Assembly: GCF_012843875.1 (NCBI RefSeq)
Contig: NZ_JABAFY010000011.1
Coordinates: forward strand, 1-64,000
DNA length: 64,000 bases
Direction of reading: 5' to 3'
From: Desulfovibrio piger
GTDB lineage: Bacteria > Desulfobacterota > Desulfovibrionia > Desulfovibrionales > Desulfovibrionaceae
Shown piece by piece: positions 16,468 to 25,956 of the stretch (the first letter of the stretch is position 1; each line of letters begins with the position of its first letter). The position numbers were made by a program, and so were the translations under genes. Under the pieces are notes generated by a model that had not been told where the DNA came from, did not search any database, and worked only from the letters and a program-made list of their open reading frames with translations.

Positions 16468-19400
16468 TTACTCCTTCCGCATCCTGGCGTGAGCCATGGA
16501 CATGAAGAGCTTGATGCGGTTGAGCTGGTTGGCCTCGCTGCTGCCGGGGTCATAGTCCACGGCCATGAGGTTGGCCGCGGGACGCAGGCGCTTGAGTTCC
16601 TTCATGACGCCCTTGCCGGTGATATGGTTGGGCAGGCAGCCGAAGGGTTGCAGGCAGAGCACGTTGGTGGCGCCGTTGTCGATAAGCTCCAGCATCTCGG
16701 CGGTCAGGAGCCAGCCTTCACCGGCCTGGTTGCCGCGCGAGATGATGCCCTTGACGCTGTGCGACAAATGCCGGATGCGGGACACGGGCATGAAGATGCT
16801 GCCCTCCAGGGCCTTGCGCATGGAGGCGCGCAGCATCTCCACCCGCATGATGAACAGCCAGCTGCCCAGCGCGGGCAGGATGCGTCCGCCCAGCCGCTTC
16901 CAGCGGTACATGGGATCCATGAAGCAGTAGAGGAAGAAGTCCATGATGTCGGTGAGCACGGGCTCGCCGCCTTCGTCCATGATGTGCCGGGCCACATGGT
17001 TGTTGGCATCGGGGTGGTACTTGAGCAGGATCTCGCCCACGATGCCCACCTTGGGCCGGACAACGCCGTCACGCGGGATCTTCGTGAAGTCTTCCACGAT
17101 GCGGCGCATGTCCTTGCGGAAGGCACGGGTATCGCCCTTGCCCGCCACTTCGCGGGCGCGCTGCGTCCAGCGTTCCAGCAGGGCGTCGGTATCGCCCTTG
17201 TGCAGCTCGTTGGCCCGGCAGGACATGGAGACACGCTGCAGCATGTCGCCGTACAGGCAACTCAGGATCATGCGGTGCAGCATGCTGCCCGACATCTTGA
17301 AGCCCGGCTGCTTGTTGAGGGAACCGCTGCTCAGGGTCAGGATGGGCACCTGCGGGAAGCCCGCTTCCTGCAGGGCCTTGCGCAAAAGGGCCGGATAATT
17401 GCTGGCGCGGCAGGGGCCGCAGGTCTGGGCCAGCATCAGGGCCGTGCGCTGCGGGTCGCACCGGCCGTTGAACAGGGCGTCCAGCATCTGGCCGATGACC
17501 ACGATGGCCGGGTAGCAGGCGTCGTTATGGACGTAGTTCAGGCCCAGCTCGATGGCCCGGCGGCTGACCACGGGCAGCACCTGCAAGCGGTAGCCCGCGC
17601 TGTTGACCGCCGCCTCCATGATGGAGAAATGCAGCGGCGCCATCTGCGGGGCCACGATGGTGTGGGTCTCGCGCATGTCTTCGGTGAAGTACGGGCTTTC
17701 CGGGCGCGGGGACTGCCGGAACTCCGGCGCCCTGCTCTCGCGGCGTTCCCGCACCGCGGCCAGCAGCGAACGGATGCGGATGCGGGCCGCCCCCAGCGAC
17801 GCGCCTTCGTCGATCTTGATGAGCGTATGCAGGCGACCGTGATGGGTCAGCAGTTCCGCCACCTGGTCGCTGGTCACGGCATCGAGGCCGCAGCCGAAGG
17901 ACGTGAGCTGCACCAGCTCCAGCAGGGGACGCTCGCAGACCAGGGCCGCGGCCCGGTACAGACGGGAGTGGTAGCTCCACTGGTCCACCACGCGCAAAGG
18001 ATCGCGCAGCACGCCCAGATGGGCCACGCTGTCCTCGCTGAGCACGGCCGCGCCCAGCGACGCGATGTAATCCGGCAGGCCGTGATGCACGGCAGGGTCC
18101 GCATGGTAGGGACGGCCGCACAGCACGATGCCCAGCCCCCGTTCACGTTCCACCTGGGCCAGGATGCGTTCGCCCTCGGCCCGCAGTTCGGCACGATAGG
18201 CCTCCTGCTCGGCACGGGCCGCATGGGCCGCCTCCCACAATTCCAGCTTGGGCAGGCCCAGCACTTCGTGCAGGCGGTCCACCAGGGTGTTCAGATGCTC
18301 CAGCGAGACGAAGGGCGTGTACAGATGCGCGCCCAGCTCCCGCACCTCGTCGGTGTTCAGGCGGATGACCTCGGGATAGCCGGAGACCACGGGGCAGTTG
18401 TAGCCCCGCACCGAGGTATCCTGCCCTTCACGCGGCAGACAGGGGAAGAAGATCTCCCGCACGCCCTGGCGCAGCAGGGCCGTCACATGGCCGTGGGCCA
18501 GCTTGGCGGGATAGCAGACCGTCTGGGACGGCATGGACGAAAGCCCCAGATCGTACAGCTCCTTGCCCGATGCCGGGGAAAGCTCCACCCTGTAGCCCAA
18601 GCGGGTGAAAAAGGTGAACCAGAAGGGATAGTGCTCGTAGATGTTGAGCACACGGGGGATGCCCATGCGGCCGCGGGGGGCCTGCTCCGGCTCCAGCGGC
18701 TGGTAGCGGAACAGGCGCCGGGCCTTCCAGGCGTAGATGTTGGGCATGACCGGGACATCGTCCTGCGAATCCCCCATGCCGCCGCGCTCGCAGCGGTTGC
18801 CGGACACGAAGCGGTGCCCGTTGGAGAAACGATGCACCTTGAGCAGACAATGGTTGCCGCAGCCACGGCAGCGCACGGACTTGGTCGTGATCTCCAGCGA
18901 GCGCAGCCCGGCGGAACTCAGGGGCGTGCGCTCCTCCTGTCCGGCACAGCGGCGCAGGGCCAGCAGGGCCGCGCCGTACGCGCCCATGAGCCCGGCGATG
19001 TCGGGACGGCTGACCTCGCGTTGCAGCAGGTTTTCCATGACGCGCAGCAGGGCGTCGTTCATGAAGGAACCGCCCTGCACCAGCACGCGTTCGCCCAGCT
19101 CGTCGGGCGTGCGCAGGCGCAGCACCTTGTACAGGGCATTGCGGATGACGGCATAACAGAGCCCGGCCGCGATGTCGCCGATGGAGGCGCCTTCCTTCTG
19201 GGCCTGTTTTACCTTGGAATTCATGAACACCGTGCAGCGCGAGCCCAGATCCACGGGATGGCGGGCAAAGAGCGCGGCCTGCACGAATTCTTCCATGCTC
19301 AGGTTCAGGCTTTGGGCAAAGGTCTCCAGAAAGGCCCCGCAACCGGCGGAACAGGCTTCATTGAGGGTCACGCCCGCGATGCAGCCCTGCCGGACCTTGA

Positions 19401-20712
19401 GGCATTTCATGTCCTGGCCGCCGATGTCGATGACATAGGTGGCGTCCGGTACCAGACGGCAGGCCGCCTTGAGGTGGGCCACGGTCTCCACTTCGGAGAT
19501 GACGGAGCCCAGGGCAGCCCGGGCGTAGTCGGCGCCGTAGCCCGTGGCCGCACTGGCCTGTATCCAGGCACCGGCGGGCAGACGGTCCACCAGATCGGCC
19601 GCATAGGGCAGCAGCCCGGCCAGCGGATCGCCCTGGTTGCGCTGGTACCAGGTGTCCAGCACGGCACCGTTGATGTCCACCAGCACGGCCTTGACCGTGG
19701 TGGAGCCCAGGTCAACGCCCAGATAGAGCGGGCCCGAGGCCTCGGCCAGCCGGCCGCGCGGCGCGGCGTCCTGACGGTGACGGTCGAGGAAATCGTGGTA
19801 TTCGGCTTCGGAATCGAACAGGGGCGGTAGGCTGGCGCTGGTCTCGCCCTCAAACGTACGGGTGCGGGCGCGTTCGGCCAGTTCGGCCACGCTCACGGGC
19901 GCGGAAGCCACGGGCCGCCCCATGCCGGGGATGTCCACCAGGCTCAGGGCCGTACCGCGCGCCACCACGTACTGGGCGTCCGGCACATCCACCACGTCTT
20001 CGGGAGCCATGTGCAGGGTCTCCACAAAGCGGGCCTTGAGCTGGGGCAGGAAATGCAGGGGCCCGCCCAAAAAGGCGACCTTGCCGCGGATGGGGTGGCC
20101 GCAGGCCAGACCGCCGATGGTCTGTTCCACCACGGCCTGGAAGATGGAGGCCGCCAGATCCTCGCGGGGCGCGCCTTCGTTGAGCAGGGGCACCACGTCG
20201 GTCTTGGCGAAGACGCCGCAGCGGGACGCGATGGGATAGATGGTGGTGTGGCGCGCGGCCAGGGCATCGAGACCGGCCGCATCGGTATCCAGCAGGCTGG
20301 CCATCTGGTCGATGAAGGCCCCGGTACCGCCGGCACAGGCCTCGTTCATGCGCAGATTGTCCGAACCGTCGGAAAAATAAAGGATCTTGGCGTCCTCGCC
20401 CCCCAGTTCCACAGCCACGTCGGTCTGCGGCGCCAGGACGGCGATGGCCCGCGACGTGGCCAGTACCTCCTGCACGAAAGGCAGCTCCAGGGCCTGCGCC
20501 AGCCGCAGGGCCGCGGAGCCCGTCATGGCCGGACGCACCACCAGACCGGGCCGCCGTTCGGCCAGATCCTCCAGCAATGTGCGCAAGGTCGCGCGCACCG
20601 CCGCGCCATGACGTTCATAACGGGCTTCCAGCAGCGTGCCCCGCGCATCCACCAGGGCCAGCTTGACCGTGGTGGAGCCTGCATCGAGCCCGAGATACAA
20701 AGCTTCTTCCAT
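16468..20712 (-). CDS. Giant acyl-CoA dehydratase activase/dehydratase-like fusion
   Basis: This 1414-residue protein has two BadF/BadG/BcrA/BcrD-type ATPase modules in tandem (about 4-270, start YLGLDAGSTTVK; about 329-590, start YLGVDLGSTTVK), a DUF2229-type middle region, and a C-terminal part resembling the subunits of 2-hydroxyacyl-CoA dehydratases (Cys-containing QTCGPCRASNYP near 1090). Both ATPase modules keep the two Cys that hold the interface [4Fe-4S] cluster in dimeric activases (C126/C165 and C454/C493), so one polypeptide could form a pseudo-dimer. A further Cys group lies near 630 (RCRGCGNHC). Related large proteins occur widely in anaerobes without a settled function. It follows a tetR gene by 36 bases. 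Confidence 0.85.
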   Translation of the reverse strand: MEEALYLGLDAGSTTVKLALVDARGTLLEARYERHGAAVRATLRTLLEDLAERRPGLVVRPAMTGSAALRLAQALELPFVQEVLATSRAIAVLAPQTDVAVELGGEDAKILYFSDGSDNLRMNEACAGGTGAFIDQMASLLDTDAAGLDALAARHTTIYPIASRCGVFAKTDVVPLLNEGAPREDLAASIFQAVVEQTIGGLACGHPIRGKVAFLGGPLHFLPQLKARFVETLHMAPEDVVDVPDAQYVVARGTALSLVDIPGMGRPVASAPVSVAELAERARTRTFEGETSASLPPLFDSEAEYHDFLDRHRQDAAPRGRLAEASGPLYLGVDLGSTTVKAVLVDINGAVLDTWYQRNQGDPLAGLLPYAADLVDRLPAGAWIQASAATGYGADYARAALGSVISEVETVAHLKAACRLVPDATYVIDIGGQDMKCLKVRQGCIAGVTLNEACSAGCGAFLETFAQSLNLSMEEFVQAALFARHPVDLGSRCTVFMNSKVKQAQKEGASIGDIAAGLCYAVIRNALYKVLRLRTPDELGERVLVQGGSFMNDALLRVMENLLQREVSRPDIAGLMGAYGAALLALRRCAGQEERTPLSSAGLRSLEITTKSVRCRGCGNHCLLKVHRFSNGHRFVSGNRCERGGMGDSQDDVPVMPNIYAWKARRLFRYQPLEPEQAPRGRMGIPRVLNIYEHYPFWFTFFTRLGYRVELSPASGKELYDLGLSSMPSQTVCYPAKLAHGHVTALLRQGVREIFFPCLPREGQDTSVRGYNCPVVSGYPEVIRLNTDEVRELGAHLYTPFVSLEHLNTLVDRLHEVLGLPKLELWEAAHAARAEQEAYRAELRAEGERILAQVERERGLGIVLCGRPYHADPAVHHGLPDYIASLGAAVLSEDSVAHLGVLRDPLRVVDQWSYHSRLYRAAALVCERPLLELVQLTSFGCGLDAVTSDQVAELLTHHGRLHTLIKIDEGASLGAARIRIRSLLAAVRERRESRAPEFRQSPRPESPYFTEDMRETHTIVAPQMAPLHFSIMEAAVNSAGYRLQVLPVVSRRAIELGLNYVHNDACYPAIVVIGQMLDALFNGRCDPQRTALMLAQTCGPCRASNYPALLRKALQEAGFPQVPILTLSSGSLNKQPGFKMSGSMLHRMILSCLYGDMLQRVSMSCRANELHKGDTDALLERWTQRAREVAGKGDTRAFRKDMRRIVEDFTKIPRDGVVRPKVGIVGEILLKYHPDANNHVARHIMDEGGEPVLTDIMDFFLYCFMDPMYRWKRLGGRILPALGSWLFIMRVEMLRASMRKALEGSIFMPVSRIRHLSHSVKGIISRGNQAGEGWLLTAEMLELIDNGATNVLCLQPFGCLPNHITGKGVMKELKRLRPAANLMAVDYDPGSSEANQLNRIKLFMSMAHARMRKE

Positions 20713-20748
20713 TACCTGATTCCCCCGCTTCTGCCGGATAAATCTCGT

Positions 20749-21453
20749 CTATCGTCTTTCGTCGTATCCGGTCCCGCACCCGGCCCCTGCCGAGCGGGCG
20801 CGCCACTTGGCCGCGGCATCGTCCAGCCCGGCAAAGATGAAGTCCTTGACCATCTGGTCAAGGGACGCGCTTTTTTCTGCCAGGTTCGGGAACAGACTGT
20901 TGGCAAAGGCCGGATCCAGCATGATGAGCATCATGCAGGTCCCCATGGAACTGGCGATGCAGCAGTCCAGCTGGGAGGCCTCCTGCGGGATGCCGGTGAT
21001 CTCGCTCAGCAGGCCGCGCAACAACCGGGCTTTGGGATGCACCTTTTCCTGCAGGAAAGGATCCACAAAGCCCGCCGGCGAAAAAAACTCCCGTGCCAGC
21101 ACCCGCACATGCCAGCTGCGCGGCCCGTGCAGATGGGCCAGCAGCTCGTCCAGCGTACGCGAAAGCTTTTCGCGCGCCGTGCCCTCCGCCAGGATCTGGC
21201 GCAGGCGCTCCAGCGTGAAGAGACGGTCATGGGCCTCGGCCAGCACGGCCGCATACAGCCCTTCGCGGCTGCCGAAATGATAATTGACCGCCGCCATATT
21301 CACATGGGCCCGTTCACAGACCTGTTTGCTGGTCATGTTGGCATAGCCGCACTCGGCCGCCAGCTGCCCTGCCGATTCCAGTATCCGGGCCCGGGTCAGA
21401 TCCCCGTCACCGCGCTTGCCGCGCTCGTGCCCCCCGTGGGAAATACTGCCCAT
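20749..21453 (-). CDS. TetR-family regulator with CerR-like C-terminal domain
   Basis: This 234-residue regulator has an N-terminal TetR helix-turn-helix (about 20-65: ARILESAGQLAAECGY, then MTSKQVCERAHVNMAAVNYHFGS). The ligand-binding part resembles the CerR/DUF1956 type (LHGPRSWHVRVLAREFFSP). Repression in response to a small molecule is the family role. It lies upstream of the giant activase gene in the same direction with a 36-base gap, so it probably controls that gene and itself. The 21454-21590 upstream region is strongly A/T-rich and is the likely operator zone, but I could not define a clean palindrome. Confidence 0.88.
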   Translation of the reverse strand: MGSISHGGHERGKRGDGDLTRARILESAGQLAAECGYANMTSKQVCERAHVNMAAVNYHFGSREGLYAAVLAEAHDRLFTLERLRQILAEGTAREKLSRTLDELLAHLHGPRSWHVRVLAREFFSPAGFVDPFLQEKVHPKARLLRGLLSEITGIPQEASQLDCCIASSMGTCMMLIMLDPAFANSLFPNLAEKSASLDQMVKDFIFAGLDDAAAKWRARSAGAGCGTGYDERR

Positions 21454-21590
21454 TACCGCCTCATAGTGCTAAAGTTCCATTATCCAATCAAGAATATTTC
21501 CTGCCATGTTCAAAAAACGTTAACAAATTAAAATTCAAATTTCAATTATTTTTCTTACCGCCGGGATCAGCATCGCGGCGTGGCAAACGG

Positions 21591-21631
21591 ATAAAAAGAA
21601 GGCCCCGCGGCATGGTGCCGCAGGGCCTTCC
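21591..21631 (-). terminator. Terminator of the first MATE gene
   Basis: Reading the minus strand, a stem of about 13 bp (21599-21628, small mismatch) is followed by CTTTTTAT. It starts about 10 bases after the MATE stop and separates it from the tetR promoter region. Confidence 0.85.
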
Positions 21632-21637
21632 AGAACG

Positions 21638-23116
21638 TCAGCGCTGGATGCGCCGCCGTACGGCTTCGGCCTCCAGACCATGCAGATGGTGCACGCGTAT
21701 CAGGTAACACAGGGCCCCGAAGCCCAGGGCCACGATATAGGAGATCCAGAAGCCCGCAGGCCCCATGGCCGGGACGATCCAGTCCGTACGGGCCAGCGTG
21801 AAGCCCAGGGGCAGGCCGATGATCCAGTAGGAGGTGAAGCAGACCAGCGAGATGATGCGGGTATCGTTGTAGGCACGCAGGATGCCGATACTGATGGTCT
21901 GCAGGGCGTCCACCAGCTGGTAGCAGGAACCGAGCAGCAGCAGGCTCATGGCCAGGGCCGTCACGGCGGGATCGTCGTTATAGATGTGCACGATCTGCTC
22001 GCGGAACAGGGCCGTGCAGGCCGCGATGATCAGCGAGGAGACCGCGCCCATGCACAGGGCCGTGCGGGCCGAAAGACGGGCCCGGCCCAGACGCCCGGCC
22101 CCCACGCTCTGCCCCACCCGGATGGCCGCCGTGATGTTCAGCGACAGGGGCAGCATGAAGACCATCCCGGCAAAGTTCATGGCGATCTGGTGCCCGGCCA
22201 CGATGACCTTGCCCAGCGGTGCCAGCAGCAGTGCGGAAAGTGCGAACAGCGAGACCTCGAAGAACACGGCCAGCGCACCGGGCAGGCCGATGCGCAGGAT
22301 GCGCCAGATCAGGGGAAAGTCGAAACGGCACGGCACCGGCTCGGGCGTATAGGGAGCGGCCAGGGGACTGGCGTCATCACGGGCGCGGGCCTCGCAGCCG
22401 CAGGCAGGGGCCGTGCGCGGCAGCAGCAGGGGCAGGAACAGGGGATGCAGATCCCGGTACTGGGCATCCCGGCGCACGTAGTAGATCATGCAGGCGGCCA
22501 TGAACCAGTAACACAGGGCGGTGGCCACGCCGCAGCCCACGGCCCCCAGCTGGGGCAGGCCCAGCTTGCCGTAGATGAGCACATAGTTGCAGGGCACGTT
22601 GAGCGCCAGCCCCAGGATGCCGATGATCATGGCCGGGCGCGTGCGGGCATAGCCTTCCAGAAAGCTGCGCACATTGACGAACAGCATGAAGCCCGGCAGG
22701 CCCCAGAGCATGGCGCGCAAGTAGCCGCCGCCCAGGCGGGAAAGTTCCTCATCCAGCCCGAAGGACTGCAAATGCCAGGAGATGACGTAAAAGGCGGTCA
22801 TCAGGATGGCGCTGATGACCAGCGTGAGCCAGATGCCCTGCCGCAGCAGGTGCGGGGTGCGCGAACGCTGCCCGCCGCCCACCAGATGGGCGCTCATGGC
22901 CGGCAGGGAAAGCAGGCAGCCGATGCCCAGCAGGGAAAGAGGGTTCCAGATGGAACCGGCCACCGCCACGGCAGCCATGTCCGCCGTGCTGGCCTGACCG
23001 GTCATGGCCGTGTCTACGAAGTTCATGCCCATCTGTGACATCTGGGCCACAAATACAGGGAGGCCCAGAGCAACAAAGCGCCGGGCCTCGGACAAAGAAA
23101 AGAACTGGTTCTGCAT
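21638..23116 (-). CDS. MATE family efflux transporter (copy 1)
   Basis: This 492-residue Na+- or H+-coupled multidrug/toxin exporter has 12 membrane helices and the MATE signature regions (MNFVDTAMTGQAST after helix 1, NVPCNYVLIYGKLG in the first half, GHQIAMNFAGM in the second). A hydrophilic loop around residues 235-265, rich in Ala/Pro/Arg, is longer than in copy 2. The ATG at 23116 has GGGAG upstream. The second MATE gene lies upstream on the same strand; parts of the two are nearly identical at DNA level, so this is a tandem duplication. The substrate cannot be inferred. Confidence 0.93.
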   Translation of the reverse strand: MQNQFFSLSEARRFVALGLPVFVAQMSQMGMNFVDTAMTGQASTADMAAVAVAGSIWNPLSLLGIGCLLSLPAMSAHLVGGGQRSRTPHLLRQGIWLTLVISAILMTAFYVISWHLQSFGLDEELSRLGGGYLRAMLWGLPGFMLFVNVRSFLEGYARTRPAMIIGILGLALNVPCNYVLIYGKLGLPQLGAVGCGVATALCYWFMAACMIYYVRRDAQYRDLHPLFLPLLLPRTAPACGCEARARDDASPLAAPYTPEPVPCRFDFPLIWRILRIGLPGALAVFFEVSLFALSALLLAPLGKVIVAGHQIAMNFAGMVFMLPLSLNITAAIRVGQSVGAGRLGRARLSARTALCMGAVSSLIIAACTALFREQIVHIYNDDPAVTALAMSLLLLGSCYQLVDALQTISIGILRAYNDTRIISLVCFTSYWIIGLPLGFTLARTDWIVPAMGPAGFWISYIVALGFGALCYLIRVHHLHGLEAEAVRRRIQR

Positions 23117-23472
23117 GGTCTCCCATCCGCAGCCGGAAATATCCGGTTACAAGACAAGCCCTTATGCCGGGCCGGAGGCAGGCGGGGCATCCTGCCGGCA
23201 CAGCCGTGGCAGGGTACGGTCCGCGCCCCTCCTATACCTGCTCCCCCCTTGAATGACAAGCCCGCGCCATACCGGGAAATACCTTCCCGAAAAGCCGCCC
23301 GCTTTTTCTTTGCCGGCACGGCCCGCAATGCCCCTGTCCTGCCGTGGCGGCACATGTTCCGTCATGGCAGGCACGTCCGTGAAGATGGGCCTTCAGCCAC
23401 GCAAAAAAGGAGAGGCCTTGCCATGCCTCCCCTTCCCCGCGTGCGTATCCGGCTAAAATCCATCGCTCCCGC
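23117..23472. other. Intergenic region between the two MATE genes
   Basis: About 355 bases containing the terminator of MATE copy 2 (23403-23431) and presumably the promoter of copy 1. No gene is supported on either strand. Confidence 0.5.
23403..23431 (-). terminator. Terminator of the second MATE gene
   Basis: On the minus strand GGGGAGGC and GCCTCTCC form an 8-bp stem (one G-T pair) with an 8-base loop and run straight into six T. It lies 42 bases after the MATE copy 2 stop. Confidence 0.85.
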
Positions 23473-24897
23473 TCAGCGGCGGATGCGCTGGCGCACGGCC
23501 TCCGCATCCAGCCGGTGCAAGCGGCCCATGCGCAAACGGTACAGGCTGAAGCTCACCCACAGGGCCAGGCCGTAACCTATCCAGAAGCCGGTGGCGCCCA
23601 TGGCGGGCACCAGCCAGTCCGTCCGGGCCAGGGGCCAGCCCGTGCCCAGCCCCACGATCCAGTAGGAGAACAGGCAGACGCCCAGGATGTAGCGGGTATC
23701 GTTGTAGGCGCGCAGCACACCGATGCTCACCGTCTGCAACGATTCCGGGATCTGGTTGACGGCGGCGAAGACCAGCAGGCCCACGGCCAGCCCCAGCACG
23801 GCGGGGTCCGAGTTGTAGATCTGGGCGATCTGCGGCCGCAGGCACAGGGTGGCCGTCATGGTCAGCAGGGCCAGGCCCAGCCCCAGGCACAGGGCCGTGC
23901 GGGCCGAAAGGCGGGCCCGTTCCAGACGCCCGGCCCCCAGGTTCTGCCCCACCCGGATGGCCACGGTGATGTTCAGCGACAGGGGCAGCATGTAGACGAT
24001 GCTGGAAAAGTTCATGGCGATCTGGTGCCCGGCCACCACCACCTTGCCCAGCGGTGCCAGCAGCAGGGCCGTGACCGCGAACAGCGATGCCTCGAAACAG
24101 GCAGCCAGCGCACCGGGCAGGCCGATGCGGAAGATGCGCCAGACCAGCGGCCAGTCCACCCGCCGGACCTCGCCGCCCTCCCCTGCCGTACGCGGCAGCA
24201 GCAGGGGCAGGAACAGCGGCCCCAGCTTGCGGCAGCGTGCCTCGCGCCGGGCATACAGGGCCAGGGTCAGGCCCATGAACCAGTAGCACAGGGCGGTGGC
24301 AACGCCGCAGCCCACAGCCCCCAGCTGGGGCAGGCCCAGCTTGCCGTAGATGAGCACATAGTTGCAGGGCACGTTGAGCGCCAGCCCCAGCAGGCCCACG
24401 AGCATGGCCGGACGCGTGCGGGCATAGCCTTCCAGAAAGCCGCGTACGTTCACGAACAGCATCATGCCCGGCAGGCCGAAGAGCATGGCCCGCAGATACC
24501 CGGCCGCCAGCGGCGCCAGCTCGGCATCCAGGCCGAACAGCTCCAGATGGAGGGAAAGGAAGGCGAACACGCCCATAAGCACCAGCGACAGCAGGCTCGA
24601 AAGCCAGAGGCCCTGCCGCAGCAGATGCGGGGTGCGCTGCTGTTCGCCGCCGCCCACCAGATGGGCCATCATGGCGGGTAGGGACAAAAGGCAGCCCATG
24701 CCCAGCAGGGAAACCGGCACCCAGATGGAGCCCGAGACGGCCACGGCGGCTATGTCCGCCGTACTGGCCTGGCCGGTCATGGCCGTGTCCACGAAATTCA
24801 TGCCCATCTGGGCGATCTGCGTCACCAGCACGGGCAGGCCCAGCGCCAGGAAGCGGCGGGCCTCATTGAGGGAAAAGAATCTGTTCTTGGTCATCAT
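23473..24897 (-). CDS. MATE family efflux transporter (copy 2)
   Basis: This 474-residue 12-helix MATE exporter has the same landmarks as copy 1 (MNFVDTAMTGQAST, NVPCNYVLIYGKLG, GHQIAMNFSSI). The central hydrophilic loop is short (PRTAGEGGEVRR). I chose the tandem ATGs at 24897/24894; the frame stays open far upstream but that extension is not membrane-protein-like and is interrupted by the mqnD terminator hairpin. No strong ribosome site is visible. Separate terminators for both copies suggest independent transcripts despite the tandem order. Confidence 0.92.
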   Translation of the reverse strand: MMTKNRFFSLNEARRFLALGLPVLVTQIAQMGMNFVDTAMTGQASTADIAAVAVSGSIWVPVSLLGMGCLLSLPAMMAHLVGGGEQQRTPHLLRQGLWLSSLLSLVLMGVFAFLSLHLELFGLDAELAPLAAGYLRAMLFGLPGMMLFVNVRGFLEGYARTRPAMLVGLLGLALNVPCNYVLIYGKLGLPQLGAVGCGVATALCYWFMGLTLALYARREARCRKLGPLFLPLLLPRTAGEGGEVRRVDWPLVWRIFRIGLPGALAACFEASLFAVTALLLAPLGKVVVAGHQIAMNFSSIVYMLPLSLNITVAIRVGQNLGAGRLERARLSARTALCLGLGLALLTMTATLCLRPQIAQIYNSDPAVLGLAVGLLVFAAVNQIPESLQTVSIGVLRAYNDTRYILGVCLFSYWIVGLGTGWPLARTDWLVPAMGATGFWIGYGLALWVSFSLYRLRMGRLHRLDAEAVRQRIRR

Positions 24898-24913
24898 GTT
24901 CTGTGTTGGAGGC

Positions 24914-24950
24914 AAAAACAGGGCCGTTCCCTGCGGAACGGCCCTGAAAA
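24914..24950 (-). terminator. Terminator of mqnD
   Basis: A perfect 12-bp stem (24919-24930 with 24935-24946) with a 4-base loop is flanked by A-runs on the left and right. Read on the minus strand it ends in TTTTT, serving mqnD, whose stop is 70 bases upstream. Confidence 0.88.
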
Positions 24951-25015
24951 GGCCCCGGCGGCATGACCGCACGAGGCCCCCGGATACGTACGAACAGGCC
25001 TGATGCGGCCCTGCT

Positions 25016-25846
25016 TTACAGGAAGAGCCCCGCCTCGGGCAGGCGCAGGCCCTGCATCTTCGCCGCGGTCTCCACCAGACGGGCGATGGCCTGACGGCCC
25101 GTTTCGCCCAGGTCACGGCTGTACTCGGTGACGAAGGTCTTGATGTGGGCCGAGGTCACGCTCTCGGCCAGCTCCTGCGCGTGTTCGCGGATGAATTCCG
25201 CCGAGGCGCGCGGGTTGGCATTGGCATAGTCCACGCTGGCCGTGATGGCCGCTTCGATGGCGCGGGCCAGCTCCACGGGCACGTCGCGGCGCACGGCGAT
25301 GGCGCCCAGCGGCAGGGGCGCATGATAGGTGGCTTCCCACCACTGCCCCAGGTCCAGCAGCTTCACCAGGCCGCGGTCGGCATAGGTGAAACGGCCTTCA
25401 TGGATGATGACGCCCATGTCCGCCTCGCCGGTGAGCACCGCATCCATGACATCGCTGAAGAGCATCTCTTCGCGCGGGCCCTGGAAGCCGCCGTGCAGGG
25501 TCAGCAGCAGGTTGGCCGTGGTCATGAGGCCCGGCACGGCCACGCGGGCCGTTTTCCATTTTTCTTCGGGCAGGTCCTCGCGGGCCACCACCAGCGGGCC
25601 GCAGCCCCAGCCCAGGGCGGCGCCCGAGGCCATGATGGCATAATCGTCCATGATGTAGGGCACCACGCCCAGCGAAAGTTTGGTCACCGGCAGCTTCTTC
25701 TGCCGGGCAAGGGCATTGAGCTCCTCCACGTCGGCCATGTGCGGCGTGAAGTGCGCCGGGGACGGCACCAGATGGTGCAGCAGGGCATGGAAGATATAGG
25801 TATCATTGGGACAGGGCGAAAGGCCCAGCGTCATGTTCTCCGCCAC
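25016..25846 (-). CDS. mqnD: 1,4-dihydroxy-6-naphthoate synthase MqnD
   Basis: MqnD converts cyclic de-hypoxanthine futalosine to 1,4-dihydroxy-6-naphthoate in the futalosine route to menaquinone. The 276-residue protein has the periplasmic-binding-protein-like fold of the family, starting with MTLGLSPCPNDTYIFHAL and including SLGVVPYIMDDYAIM and MGVIIHEGRFTY. I prefer the GTG at 25846 (GAGAGGTG upstream); the ATG four codons later at 25834 is an alternative. It is divergent from mqnE, with both promoters in about 110 bases. Confidence 0.95.
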   Translation of the reverse strand: MAENMTLGLSPCPNDTYIFHALLHHLVPSPAHFTPHMADVEELNALARQKKLPVTKLSLGVVPYIMDDYAIMASGAALGWGCGPLVVAREDLPEEKWKTARVAVPGLMTTANLLLTLHGGFQGPREEMLFSDVMDAVLTGEADMGVIIHEGRFTYADRGLVKLLDLGQWWEATYHAPLPLGAIAVRRDVPVELARAIEAAITASVDYANANPRASAEFIREHAQELAESVTSAHIKTFVTEYSRDLGETGRQAIARLVETAAKMQGLRLPEAGLFL

Positions 25847-25881
25847 GGGACACCTCTCTTTGTTTGATCCGGCGTAACAGT

Positions 25882-25911
25882 TTGACAGGCAGCGAGACTG
25901 GAACATATACT
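25882..25911 (+). promoter_or_regulatory. Sigma-70 promoter of mqnE-mqnC
   Basis: A consensus -35 TTGACA (25882-25887), an 18-base spacer and TATACT (25906-25911) lie 45 bases before the mqnE start. A short GGCC-rich hairpin lies in the leader. Confidence 0.75.
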
Positions 25912-25956
25912 GCGCTGTTCCGGCCTTCGGCCAATCATCATTTGAGGATAACCATT

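Noticed and set aside
16339-19830. Very long open frame antisense to the giant activase gene
   Set aside because: GC-rich third-position bias keeps the opposite strand open. The translation is rich in His, Gln, Gly and Ala without family motifs, whereas the minus strand encodes clear conserved domains.
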